Shown piece by piece: positions 1 to 10,461 of a DNA stretch of 30,823 nucleotides (its first letter is position 1; every line of letters starts with the position of its first letter). The DNA is from Didymodactylos carnosus (lineage: Eukaryota > Rotifera > Eurotatoria > Philodinida > Philodinidae). Position numbers and translations under genes: made by a program. The DNA is taken from positions 1 through 30,823 of the forward strand of contig CAJNOQ010001510.1 of NCBI GenBank assembly GCA_905250885.1, in the 5' to 3' direction. The notes beneath the pieces were generated by a model, which had not been told where the DNA came from, did not search any database, and saw nothing but the letters and a program-made list of their open reading frames with translations.

Positions 1-460
1 TTTCAAAACCCAACTCTCATGCCATTAGAAAGAGGATCATGAAAAACCTATAAAAAAATGGTTCATGAAATTTTAGTTCACTCATAAAGCTAAAGTCCGT
101 CTGCTCTAGCAAAAAATGCCCATTGTGCGTGGGAGACTAATATCATCGATTTTTTACGAGAACAATATCCAGCACAGATCTGAACTCTTGCTCGCATCTG
201 CCAACAACTATTTTGTTGGACAAAAAAGTCCTTTAAATTTTGTTCACTCCTAATTACGATTAATTGTATGAACAAAATAAGAAATTTAACATTCAATTAG
301 GACTGATGGGACTTGAAGAACAAATTTTAGTCTACTAACTTGTCTTACCAACTTAACTAGAATTACGTTTTTTGTGGATACTATATCATCCAAAAGTTGA
401 TAATGCTAGTCTGGCATCTGCTCATTAGTAAAATTTTAAATTATTTTATAGCACATACTC
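1..460. other. No gene recognised
   Basis: AT-rich sequence. A 68-codon frame on the minus strand (90-296) has no recognisable motif and no clear signal for being a gene. Confidence 0.5.
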
Positions 461-1406
461 ACAGTGGGCAATTTTTACCAGGCACGTGGTCTTTTGGCCT
501 GCAAACTAGAGGAAAACTTAAAAGCGCGTTTTTTATAGGTTATCTTATGTGCTCTATTTAATGGAATACTTTTTGAGTTCTAAAAAGGTTTTCTAAGTGG
601 TTTTCCAAAGGTCCGGTCTCTAAAAAAACACTTAGGAAACCTTTAAAAAACTCAAAAACAATTTTATTGGATAGAGAATCATTGATAACCTATAGAAATA
701 GTGTTTAGACGATTTCATCTGTTGATAATTTAAAATTTTAAAGTTTCAGTCAAAAATCCAGATACGCACATGCAAGGAACAAAGGAATCAACTAAATTCA
801 AAAGTTTCTATACAAACACGGCTGAACTATACACCATTCGACGCAGTTTTTTGCGCGGATTTCAGATATATTATTGATTGTTAATTTCAATGTTCCTGAA
901 TTGAGATAATCCGGATTTATCTCAAAAACAAAGGATTTTTGGAAAACCTGTAACTCGGTCCAGGAACGTTTGCGCTAACGGCATCGATATATCATTAGTA
1001 GATGGGTTTTCTGTGAAAATTTCATTGAATTTGGAGCTTGGTTAAACTTGGCGCATTCACTGCACAGAGAACCGCTCTTCGAAAAACACTTAGCAGAGAA
1101 AGAAACATTATTTTCTCGGTTCCAAAGTGTTTTTTTACAATAGACAGAGTAAAAAGTCTAGTTTCGAACTATGCATGATTTTTAGAATTATCATGTTCTG
1201 TTTTACTAAAAATGATTCTTTTATCGTCATCGCTCTGTTTTCCGGCAAAAACTTTCTTAACGATTTTCTCACTAACTATGGCACTTAGGAAAAACCTTCC
1301 AATGCTAAAAAGATAGAGCGTATGTTGAAATACATGAATTACTACTCAGATCTTGAAAAAGCGTACTTTCGTTTTTTAACCTAAATATGATGTGGTTGCC
1401 CACTGT
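461..1406. mobile_element. Possible 0.95-kb element bounded by ACAGTGGGCAA termini
   Basis: ACAGTGGGCAA at 461-471 is repeated inverted as TTGCCCACTGT at 1396-1406. The right ~125 bp (1281-1406) recur, diverged, at about 10940-11049, ending at the same CCCACTGT. A shared end supports a real element terminus. CAGTG tips with short TIRs are seen in hAT-like families, but no convincing 8-bp target duplication is present. There is no transposase ORF. An inner inverted repeat lies at 535-693. Confidence 0.4.
535..693. repeat. Imperfect inverted repeat (hairpin), 159 bp
   Basis: ATAGGTTATC at 535-544 pairs with GATAACCTAT at 684-693. The arms continue inward through TTTTTGAGTT and AAGGTTT/CTAAGTG words to a centre near 614. 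Confidence 0.65.
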
Positions 1407-2931
1407 AATACTATTGAATAGAATTTCATGAACTTTGTTCTTAAGATAGGTCGAGAAGCTGGTGGAGAAAATCAATGTTGTATTAGTATCTCAGAAACTA
1501 TCAAAAAGTTTGCAAACATTATATATGATTGTTTTACATAATGGACGGCTAATGTACCATGGTCAATAAATAGACCAGAACACAAAGTCATTGGATATAA
1601 CACTGACAAAAAGTAGGATCCGAACGAAGTTCGGTTGAAACTTACGTATATTTAGATAAGGTAGATGAGTGTGTATTTATTTTTCTGTAAGCGTTTGTAT
1701 GTGATAGTACGATGATGATGAAAATTGACTATAGAAAATGAATCAGGGCTGTGTTTCGACGCTATATATATAAACAGAGAGCAACAAAAAAAGGCATTCG
1801 AGAATATAAATCATATTTTCCCTTCTTAAATAACTGTGTGAATCTTACTTGTCTGCCGTCTTAAAATGACGAAAATGCGTTCTGTGGAATATATAAGAAT
1901 AACAGGAAGACAAAAATGTATGAGTAATGCGTACAGAGTAGTCTATTTTAAACTGGAAAAAAAGCAAAAAAAATGGGAACAAAGAAATAGATCAATGTAG
2001 TAAAATATCAAAAATCAACACTTGCGTTCGATTATAGTTTATTTGATAGCTAGATATTTGGAAGGAACGAGAACGAAATAGCTGTTTCTACCATTATACT
2101 GATTATTCTAAAGATGAGAGAAAGGCAACGACGTTTTTGCTTGATCGTTGCTGTAGTAATGACTGCTACTGATAACGGCTGTTTAGTTGTTTCACTTCGA
2201 ACTCTGTTCCATATTGCTAGCTATTCAGAACATACTAAGTATTAGAGAGGTTGGGACTTGATTCCAAGCCGATGAATCAGCTGTGTGCTCTTTCCAAAAT
2301 TTATTAAAATAATATATAAACGAAACATACGAAAAGAAAATACATACTGTCTAAAAAACATGTAACCTAACTTCAGATATCAAAAACGACTCTTAACAAT
2401 AATAATTCTTACGAACTGAAAAGACAAATATATATTAGAGAGATGAACAAAGGGATCATAGAAAAACGTGATAAATAACGTGATATATGTAGAGATATTA
2501 GAGAAATAGATGAAAAGTGATCATAAAGAAAAGGAATGAAAGCAAAATAGATAAACGTGATAAGCAACTGATATAGCGAAAAGATAAAGGATAGAAGGTA
2601 CCGGTACATATAGAGAACACGTGAAGGTCGCGAGGACTGTAACATTAAGCAGCTAACTTACTCTCTCTTACCGCCTTTCCTTCTTTTCTAAATTTTTCAT
2701 CTTTTTAAGCAAAAAGATCGAAGATGGTATCGTTAAATTATTAGTCGATCTGGTATTAGTATCAAGTGAGAGGCACACATAACTGCCATTTAACTCATCT
2801 TGATAACCGATTAGTAATAGTTGCTGAAGCGAAGCTAATTTCATTACCATTGTTTCAATATATTGTCAACAACTCGAGCTAAATAGTAGGGATACTCGAA
2901 CAGCCATCATATTAATAAACGAAGTGTATAG
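1407..2931. other. Non-coding as far as can be seen; one TATA-like box and a small ORF
   Basis: TATATATATAAA at 1763-1774 is followed about 90 bp later by a 44-codon ORF (1866-2000, plus) rich in Lys and Arg. This could be a small gene but nothing confirms it. The purine-rich strand at 2409-2645 gives a hydrophobic minus-strand frame that I attribute to composition. Confidence 0.4.
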
Positions 2932-3247
2932 CATATCACCGTGAAGAAAAAAATAAAGTTCATTTTTAGAGTTATCGAAAAGTGCTTTTTTGTATTCAGC
3001 ATACTCGATAACCGAGTAGATTTTCTAGGTTTGGCGAGGGGTACTGTCAAAAGTTTAGGAACATTTTTCGAACAAAATGGCGCAAAAAAATTTCCATGGG
3101 AAAATAATATTAGTTTCAAAATTTGTCTTGAACTTTTGACTGTACTCCTCGTCAAAAATAGAAAATCTGTTGGATTATCGAGTCTGCTAAAGACAAAACA
3201 GCACTTATCTATGATTCTAAATGAACTTTATTTCTGTCGGTGATATG
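2932..3247. mobile_element. Foldback / MITE-like inverted repeat, 316 bp
   Basis: The arms 2932-3060 and about 3120-3247 are imperfect inverted copies. CATATCACCG at the left end pairs with CGGTGATATG at the right end. AATAAAGTTCATTT, GACTCGATAA-type and GTCAAAAGTT words recur inverted, with a spacer of about 60 bp. Two long ORFs on either strand (2941-3243 plus, 2907-3155 minus) are by-products of this symmetry. No clear target duplication was found. Confidence 0.7.
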
Positions 3248-3282
3248 TGATTGTTTTTCTAACATTAGTTTGAAACTATATC

Positions 3283-4567
3283 TACCCAAGTCCACTGTCT
3301 TATCGTCTGCGTCGCGATCCTGTGTCATATCGCAATTGTAAGAGAAAAGCTCTATCGCGACGTGATTTGGAAAGTTATTTAAAACAATAATCTTAATGTG
3401 AGTCACTATATTATACGATGCAAAAGAAATGGAAAAAATGTCAAACATTATTTCTGCATGATCTCGAGGTGCTGAAGAGTTTATTATTTTTCCGTTCGAA
3501 AGATCAAAGGTTGAACTTCAAAGAACATAGAAAATAAAATTTTTTGTAATTGAGTTTGAGTGAGAAAAGATCTAAATACCAAACGTCGTCCAAAATGCTC
3601 TTGCAATGCGCTGTTTTCTTTAATTTTTCATTGCAATCTGAGGAGAAAAGTTTTTTTGGTAACTAAACAGATGAGAATGTAGTCCGTGCAAAACTGTACC
3701 GATCCGTTACTGTCGAAAAGTTTTCATTAACTCTTTAATAGTAAAAAAAACCGCATTATAAGACTCACTTTTGGTTGAAAGCTCTAGGTTTCATGAGAAA
3801 GGCAGGATATTGAGAAAATTTGTTTATTCAAGGCTCAAGATATGTCAGTGGAACTTAAAACTAATGTGATTTTGTAAAGAATTGAATGCTGTTTCAGAAG
3901 ATGTGTTTTAATAAAAGAACAACGTTCATTTTATATGTAAATTATTAATTAAGTCTAATAAACTCTTTTTCTGAAACTAATGGCCAACTTCTGAATTTCT
4001 AATTGAAAAGTGATTAAAAGATAATTTATCACATCATATTCAAAAGAGTGATAAAAACACTTCTACTTTCTATAATTAAATAAATTCAAACGTATAGTGA
4101 GAAAAAAACTTTTGATGCGTGCGACACGTTTGAAGAGAGTGCGAGTTGCAAAAGCTTTTTTGGCGTCGTTTAGCATTTGGATCTTTTCTCACTCAAACTC
4201 AATTACAAAAAATTTTATTTTCTATGTTCTTTGAAGTTCAAACGTTGATCTTTCGAACGGAAAAATAATAAACTCTTCAGCACCTCGAGATCATACAGAA
4301 ATAATGTTTGGCATGTTTTCTATTTTTTTTGCACCGTATAATAGCGAACCGATGTCCGACTTCGCGACCCGAGTGCGATCGCTGTAAGAAAAAATTGTCG
4401 CGTCGCGAGTTATAAATTTTTTGAAAAATAAGAGTTTATCGTGATCGCGCCGCCACAATAGCAACTTTATCGATCGCGGCGTGAGTTGAGCGAGTATAAC
4501 GCGATTACGGAGCGAGAAACACGTTCGCGCCGCGAATGAAGCAAGAAAATCTACTTGGGTAAGATGA
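3283..4567. mobile_element. Element with long imperfect inverted arms and CG-rich subterminal segment
   Basis: Left-arm landmarks CTACCCAAG (near 3290), TATTATACG (near 3411), GATCTCGAGGTGCTGAAGAG (3461-3480) and GAGAAAAGATC return inverted at 4546-4567, 4339-4345, about 4280-4300 and 4172-4183. The match continues inward to about 3612 and 4131. The best-matching stretch is roughly 170 bp per arm. The right arm has an extra CG-rich insert. No transposase ORF is visible, so it is a non-autonomous or decayed DNA transposon. Exact ends and target duplication were not established. Confidence 0.65.
4345..4550. repeat. Cluster of CG-rich TCGCGA/GATCGCG-type motifs
   Basis: About 200 bp are dense in CpG and in short related words (TCGCGACC, GATCGC, CGCGTCGCGAG, GATCGCGCCGCC, GATCGCGGCG, CGCGATTACG, CGCGCCGCGAA), in strong contrast with the AT-rich surroundings. 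A weaker counterpart stands in the left arm at about 3300-3365. Such subterminal motif arrays are often transposase-binding regions; that role is inference. Confidence 0.6.
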
Positions 4568-5169
4568 CATTTTTTCTAACTTGGCAGGAATGCACCGTCT
4601 CCAAATCTTGAGAAGACGTTAAATGAGGCAGTATTCAACTTTGAATGTTAGAAAAATGCAAACAAATTCAATCTTCTATTCTGCTTCCTTTTATCCTGTC
4701 TCACAGCTATATTACTCGAGCCGAGGTTAAGCTTTAAGTATATCCGATCTTTGAAAAACCCACCAAAATAAATTTTGGAACGCACACTTCTCTATCAACA
4801 GTTCATCCGATCAATGTGATTCCTTCACACTTTATGTTCAATTTATTGTGTAGATGTGCTCTTTTAGCAGACAAAAACTTACCTGATCTGTAGTTGTTGA
4901 GATATTTTGGAAACAGTCAATTTTTTTTCGTATTTTTAAAACTCTTTTTATCTTATGACTCACACGCGTACAATATAATACAATTATCAAGGCTACTTCC
5001 TAAATGCGGCCGAAATTTAAGCTAATTAGTATAAAAGTGGTCGCTTTTTGGAAGGCTTTTTGGAACGAGTAAATTTATATCATTCTGCGTTTCCAAAAAA
5101 AGGTTACTTTTTAATTATGGAGTAATCAGAAAATGGTGATTTGAAATATAGACATATAAATTAGTCGCT

Positions 5170-5666
5170 CCTTCCCAGTTTGCAACCTAATTGACTTTTT
5201 ATACATTTTTCGATTTCCCATTTTGCAGGCCAAATTATAAGCGAAAAAATCTCGCATTTTGTAAGCCAATTAATTAATTAATTAAATCAATTTAGAAAAA
5301 AATGTAGATTGTTTCGTTCTATAATTAATCAGATGTTACTAATAAAAGAAAGATGATGCAGCTGTCTATTACAAACCAAATTCAAAGTGTTTCGATGTGT
5401 TCTCAGAATGCGAATGTTGTAAATTTTTCAGAAGGCTTTTTTGAAAAATCTTATGAAATTCAAAGTTTCAGATTCAAACGTCTAAACAACGGATTGTTTA
5501 TCGAAGCAGGTAGTAATGGTTTAACACCCAAAAAACGGCGAAAAGACGACGAAGGCGCTGATTTCGATTTGTGTGTTGGGAGATTTTTTCATTTATGTTT
5601 TGGCTTGCAAAATGTGGAATCGAAAAATGTATAAAAGGTCAATTAGCTTGTCAGTTGGAAAGATAC
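5170..5666. mobile_element. Nested 497-bp insertion flanked by a 17-bp direct repeat
   Basis: The 17-mer CATATAAATTAGTCGCT stands on both sides (5153-5169 and 5667-5683). The corresponding place in the opposite TIR (near 9390) carries the site once, so this is a filled site against an empty one. The insert has terminal inverted repeats of about 80-90 bp: left CTAATTGACTTTTTATACAT, and the same with CTTTT inverted at the right end. It includes a 93-codon ORF (5353-5634, plus) with a basic PKKRRKDDE stretch. That ORF overlaps the right inverted repeat and resembles no family I know. A 17-bp duplication is unusually long; part of it may be coincident identity. Confidence 0.75.
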
Positions 5667-5790
5667 CATATAAATTAGTCGCTTTCTAGAAATAATAGAA
5701 GTAGAAAGATATATAATAAGAATTGGTGACTATATATTTATGTATTATATATACGCAGTTATAATAAAAAAAACTATATCAACGAAGAAT

Positions 5791-6225
5791 TTAGCCTTCG
5801 TTATTACTATCTCCAGCATCTTTTATAACGTCTATATACCGATGAGAAAGAGCTCTTAAAACTTTTTGATAACTATCAAAATTTTTATCTTCGATATATT
5901 TTGTTTTTGCTAGTTTACACTTCTCATCATCACGTATGTTTTTTGTTTTTCTTGGCCTTGTTATACGTTTTAAAAGAAGGGAACAAATACTCACAGACAT
6001 TTTTACTTGTTCGTCGTAAATCTTGGGTGTTGATTTATCGACATCAGTTAATACTCGCCGTTTCAATCCAGTTAATACAGTTTGAACATTATTAGGTAAT
6101 TTTTGATCATGATTATAACTTGTGGTAATGGATTTTGTAATCGCATCATTGTTCAAAATAATAGCACGAGGACAGGATTTGATTGTACAGACGTATACTG
6201 AAGAAAAAGTCATTCTGATTTTCAC
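5791..6225 (-). pseudogene. FLYWCH-type zinc-finger ORF fragment of the Mutator-like element
   Basis: This open frame of 144 codons contains YVCTIKSC (Cys13, Cys18) and, later, a YNHDQK motif (His39). That is the second half of a FLYWCH C2H2 finger, followed by the helical KRR / PKIYDEQV stretch usual after such fingers in Mutator-like ORFs. The first half of the finger (GEIAILYNNYLYR and following) is readable directly upstream, at about 6230-6300, but in another frame. The break lies at a T-run near 6205. The listed frame begins with GTG, and no good ATG start is evident. The product would bind DNA or protein if intact; here it is broken. It reads towards the left TIR. Confidence 0.55.
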
Positions 6226-6649
6226 ACTTTAACCGATATAAGTAATTATTATACAAAATTGCTATTTCACCTGTTTGAATTTTTGACTAAGTAAAGTTTG
6301 TATCCATTGTTTTAGATAAAGTGTGACTTTCCTCTCTATGCTTCTATATTTATATTATCAATAAAGGCAGAACTCATGATTAAATTTTGCAACGACTAAT
6401 CATGCTATTAAATGTTCTTTTGCGAGAATTAATCATTAGGATGTGTTTTACAAAATATGATAGTATATAGATGTACATATATCAAACAGAGATATGAGCA
6501 AAAAAATGACAAGTGTAATGGCATGCTCAGAAGAAATCCTCTCTTAATATTTCTTGTTAACAAGATACAAGTTAAGATAACAATATTAGCAATACGAATA
6601 TTTACAATAATTAACTATTTTCACAAAACATACTTATAAAAATACATTA

Positions 6650-7120
6650 TTACTTATTTTAAACAAAAATATTATGGCGGTTGCATGAAATATTTATATG
6701 TGAAAAGTTTAAGCAAGACAGTTGAATATCTAAAAAGCTTATATTGCTTATAGTAATTTCCGAGAACATCATCCAGTCGAGTTTTATGTGTTGTCTATGT
6801 GCTAGCCTCTTAGGGAAGCGGCTATTTTTTCGAAACCCCATAGATCTGTAGAATGTTATCGATGGCGACTTCGCTATAGGAAACGCTAACCATGTTTGCT
6901 GATATAAACATGCCTCATGAATCTCATCAGGATTCTTCGCAAAACTTGTCGAGAAAATGAAATATAGTCTTTTAATGACAGTTCTCTATTCAGTACTACT
7001 GTGGTAAAATCTTCCCATCTTTCCAGTGCATATACCAATCTTAAACCAGTCATCTATAGGTGCTCAATTAGTTCCTGTTGCTTCGCTGTAAAGAAAAACC
7101 AGGTAACGAAAAGCCAAATG
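6650..7120 (-). pseudogene. Probable 3' remnant of the same LINE
   Basis: Downstream of the RT end, on the minus strand, an open stretch reads TGLRLVYALERWEDFTTVVL followed by LSLKDYISFSRQVLRRIL, about 7070-6900. A further 60-codon frame (6841-6659) then opens with GFRKNSRFPKRLAHRQHIKL. The position right after the RT and the Trp/Arg-rich pattern suit the C-terminal part of a LINE ORF2. I recognise no RNase H signature, so this is an assignment by context. Confidence 0.35.
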
Positions 7121-7217
7121 GAGTGAGAGAGTGCGAACGCTAAGAACAGTCTTTTTCTTATTTTTTTAGAATTGAGTAAAATAATATATGTAGTGCAGCA
7201 TACACATTTCTAATTAT

Positions 7218-8700
7218 TACGATTCTGTTTATTTAGCTCGAATTTCTACTCCTAAATATTTAAACATTAACACAAATTCAATAACAATTCCTTTATATTC
7301 AGCTACTGGTCGTTGAGGTACTACTACATTATGTACGAGCATGGCTTTCGTTTTTGAAACATTCACTGATAATGTCATATTGTCAGCAAATTTTTCTAGT
7401 ATTTCTAATGCAATTTTCGCTTAAGTTTCTAATTGGATGATATTATCTGAGAATCTTTTTTCTCTTTTTTGCACATCTGACAAAAAGTGCGATTATAGTA
7501 TTCGGTTGGTAAGTTTTTAAAAAGTAGAGCAGATGTTCCTGCACTATCAATAGATTTCTTACAGTTAAACTTTTTCCACTGTTGCATAACTTCTTACATT
7601 TTTATTTTATCCAGAGGATCTGAAAGACGTGAGATCTCTTCATAGTCTTCCATGGCTTTCGTGTGAAAAATATTGCTCTTATGATACGCTGGGGCTTCAA
7701 AATGTTTCTCAAAGAAATTCGCAAGTATATCAACTACTTTTTGAGGGTCTCTAACTATCCCATCTGTTGTCTTTAACCCACGAAATAGAGGCGTAAATGG
7801 ATGAAATGTAGAGTCAACAGATTTCCAAAATATTTTGCCCAGTCGACATTCACTTCATTTTCCGTTCGCGTTGTGATTGTTAATAAAGAGATCTCTCCGC
7901 AAAGTAAATATCTTTCCAATAGAGAAATTCATTTAAATGTTGTAAAAAACGCGTTCTCCTATATTTTCTTTTAAGTCTATTTTGTTTTCTTGCTAGCTTT
8001 ACTAGATACATCGGCCGCGGTGGTCTATATTGTTTAATTGGTTTCCACTCGCTCACCCTATCCCATAGGGCAGTTAGAAACTCTGAAAAAACGTGGTAAA
8101 ATATTAGGGATCGTTTTTATAAACATTCACATTCCATTCCGGAGAGATGCTTTGAAGAAAGGTGTAAATTGCCCAATTTATCTTCCGAAATATACCTTTA
8201 TCGGATGTAGAAAATGGGGATTGAATCATCACTGGAAAATGGCCAGAGGTACCTTCATCGTCTACATCTGTTTTCTAACCCTCTGCGAATCATTTGTAAT
8301 TCCAAAATCAATTATCGCGTCTGATTTACGCGAAGTGGGTTTTGGCGGCACTCTTATTTTGGATCCTGTATTCTCAAGCCAGTCAAAAGCTGATTTCTTG
8401 TTTGATTATTAATCTCACAGTTCCACTGCGTATGTTTTGCGTTGTAATCCCCAAAAATATAAAATCGCTTATCTAAATATCTTTGAAAAATATGAAATGG
8501 AGGAAGAGAGTTTGGTGGTACGTAAACGACTCTCACGATAATGGGATCTTGACTTAAATCTACTTCAATGAGCAGAAAATTATCTTCTCTATCGATTACA
8601 ACGCTTTTTATTGATGTGTGTATTAAAAAAGCAACACATCATATGAGTTAGTACCAGTTTGGCTTATCCAGCAATACGACGGAATCTTAGGGAGCTTTCT
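7218..8700 (-). pseudogene. Decayed non-LTR retrotransposon (LINE): endonuclease plus reverse transcriptase
   Basis: Read on the minus strand, pieces in changing frames follow LINE order. About 8700-8290 is an apurinic-type endonuclease: IHTSIKSVVIDREDN, FYIFGDYNAKHTQWNC with the G-D-x-N-A-K-H-x-x-W signature, and DAIIDFGITND. About 8000-7625 is the linker to the RT (LARKQNRLKRKYRRT, FWKSVDSTFHPFTPLFRGLK, DPQKVVDILANFFEKHF). About 7590-7440 is the RT start (SIDSAGTSALLFKNLPTEYY). About 7421-7218 is the RT end (DNMTLSVNVSKTKAMLVHN and FVLMFKYLGVEIRAK). The segment with the catalytic YxDD box is absent, and the two RT parts abut near 7430. Several stops and frameshifts make it inactive. Jockey- or I-like affinity is possible; the clade is not resolved. 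Confidence 0.85.
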
Positions 8701-9059
8701 CCCCGCTGCACCTATTCCTGTTAACATCCAGATCTTCGGTACATACATCGAGATGACAATCCAAGGGGGAAACGGCAGATTTTGTGACTTTTTTAATCTG
8801 GGCTCCGTTCCACAGGCAATCAATTTTTTTCGAATTTTGTTGTACTCCTGGAGACTCCTTGGTATTCTTCGTGACTTCACTGTGCCCGAGAAATTTTCCT
8901 GACTGTTTTTGAATTTTCCCGCGTTTTTTCCACCTGAAGTGCTTCATTATCATTAGTAAGTCGCTCTTTTTTCCAGTTTTAACACAACGAGAAAATCGAC
9001 TGTGTACCATTCCACTCAGAAAACATATCAATAAGTACCACTTTAGATGAAAGAGGGCC

Positions 9060-9332
9060 CTCGAACGCATTAATCAACTTATTCCTCAATTGCAGCAAAT
9101 AAAAACTATGCTCATTAGACATTTTCGGCAACTAATGTTTCAATTAAACTTCTTACCAGAAGTTTATTTTGTCTTTCCATAACACCCATTAACTTTTCAT
9201 GATGTTTTTGAGATAATTTGGTACGGTCGAGAACCATTTCTGATGTTTTTGATAGTTTGTACAGAATTTGATTATAATTTTGTTACATGTTTTCGTTGTC
9301 ATTATCACTATTGTCAATTTCAATTACTCTAC
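9060..9332 (-). pseudogene. Coding remnant next to the right TIR, helical, unknown
   Basis: On the minus strand about 9290-9128 reads NYNQILYKLSKTSEMVLDRT then KLMGVMERQNKLLVRSLIET and ends at a stop. It is rich in Leu, Lys and Glu with coiled-coil-like spacing. It could be the tail of a LINE ORF1 or part of the Mutator-like element, since it starts directly inside the right TIR. No motif decides between them. Confidence 0.25.
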
Positions 9333-9552
9333 CACCAATTCCTATTATATATCTTTCTACTTCTATTATTTCTAGAAAACGGCTAATTTATATATCTGTA
9401 CTTCAAATTACAATTTTTTGATTACTCCTTAATTAAAAAGTGGCCGCTTTTTGGAAACGCAGAATAACATAAATTTACTCGTTCCAAAAAGCGCCCACTT
9501 TTATACTAATTAGCTTATATTTCGGCCACATTTAGGAAGGTACGATTATCAA

Positions 9553-10461
9553 TAGATAATTAAATGCAGGTAGACTGAGAAGCCGCAAACAGGAGCTTGT
9601 ATGATTCATTACACAATGAATTACTACACTGCTATGTAGATGCTGTTTTGAGTTTCTATTGTGCTAAAGGAATTTTGTATAGATGGTTAAATATGAAGTG
9701 ATGTTCCAGTATTATGTAAATAATTTGAAGAAGGCTGATTCATTTAAATTTTACAGAATGTTACTGCTATATTTTTTATAAGTATTGGTTTCCCATAGTG
9801 TAGATTAAGAATGCCATCAAAACAGCGACGTAAAAAAGACGCTTAATAATAATCCAAAAAACTCTCCCAAAAATCGTGAGTTTATCATTTTGAAACGACC
9901 ATGAACGCTTTTTAGTTTTTTGGCCTAAAACTCTTTTGGGTTTTTTAGTCCAAAAAACTCTTTTATTGCAGTTTATTAATCAACGACTTTTTTTTAGAGT
10001 GCAGCATCAATCATTTCTCTTCAGGACTAGACGTTGTTCAGTTCATGCAATGTTGTAGAAATGTGTTCTTTTTCCCAACCGAATAGCTGCAATATGGATA
10101 TTACAGCTGAAAAATAAACGTCTCAGTGACGATAAATAATTGTTCGATCTATTCAGACGATTTTCGAAATTTTCAAGTGGATTTTGAAAAGAGATTCTGG
10201 ACAACACGTTTTCAGAAGATCTCAATTCCATGACATTTAAGATGCCTGTTTCCTATGAAGTGGATTTTTTAACAAAATCGCACTCAATTTTTTTTAAAAA
10301 CATATCGGGCTTCTAGGAATTAAAAATCTACTAATTTAAAAAAAATTAATTTTTTCATCAACAAATAAATATCAAACTAGAGAGTAATTGTGTAATTGTG
10401 CAAATAAGGATCTCAACACTGAGAAATGCTTCCTTCTTTTCCTTTTCTATTTTGCGTCACG
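9553..10461. other. No gene; short hairpin-rich AT sequence
   Basis: About 9850-9965 contains several copies of CCAAAAAACTC in both orientations around TTTTGGCCTAAAA, giving a small hairpin. Otherwise nothing is recognised. Confidence 0.45.

Larger units (their letters stand above)
4991..9544. mobile_element. Mutator-like composite element with ~215-bp TIRs
   Basis: The left terminus (4991-5728, interrupted by a nested insert) and the right terminus (9333-9544) are inverted copies. Both contain CTTCCTAAATG near the tip, GGCCGAAAT and AAGCTAATTAGTATAAAAGT, and both end near AATTGGTG. The flanks carry ATTATCAA at 4983-4990 and 9545-9552, extendable to 9 of 10 bp. This target duplication length and the long TIRs are typical of Mutator-like elements. 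A FLYWCH-type ORF inside agrees with that class. No transposase core (DDE domain) is visible, so the copy is non-autonomous or decayed. Between the TIRs it holds LINE sequence on the minus strand, acquired either by insertion or by capture. The tips align with a one-base offset, so the exact ends are uncertain by a few bases. Confidence 0.75.

Noticed and set aside
1866..2000. 44-codon ORF downstream of a TATA-like box
   Set aside because: Spacing is plausible, but the ORF is short and Lys-rich in AT-rich DNA and lacks similarity; mentioned in the region note only.
2409..2645. 78-codon hydrophobic frame on the minus strand
   Set aside because: The plus strand is a run of purine-rich AGA/GAT words; the hydrophobic reading follows from composition. 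No motif and no splice or promoter context.
2941..3243. 100-codon frame (plus) and 82-codon frame (minus)
   Set aside because: Both lie inside the 316-bp inverted repeat and mirror each other; symmetry of the repeat explains them.
5353..5634. 93-codon frame with a PKKRRKDDE stretch as a gene
   Set aside because: It overlaps the right terminal inverted repeat of the nested insert and has no known relatives that I recognise; kept only as a remark on the insert.
8038..8412. 124-codon plus-strand frame
   Set aside because: It lies antisense to the LINE endonuclease, whose conserved residues read on the minus strand.
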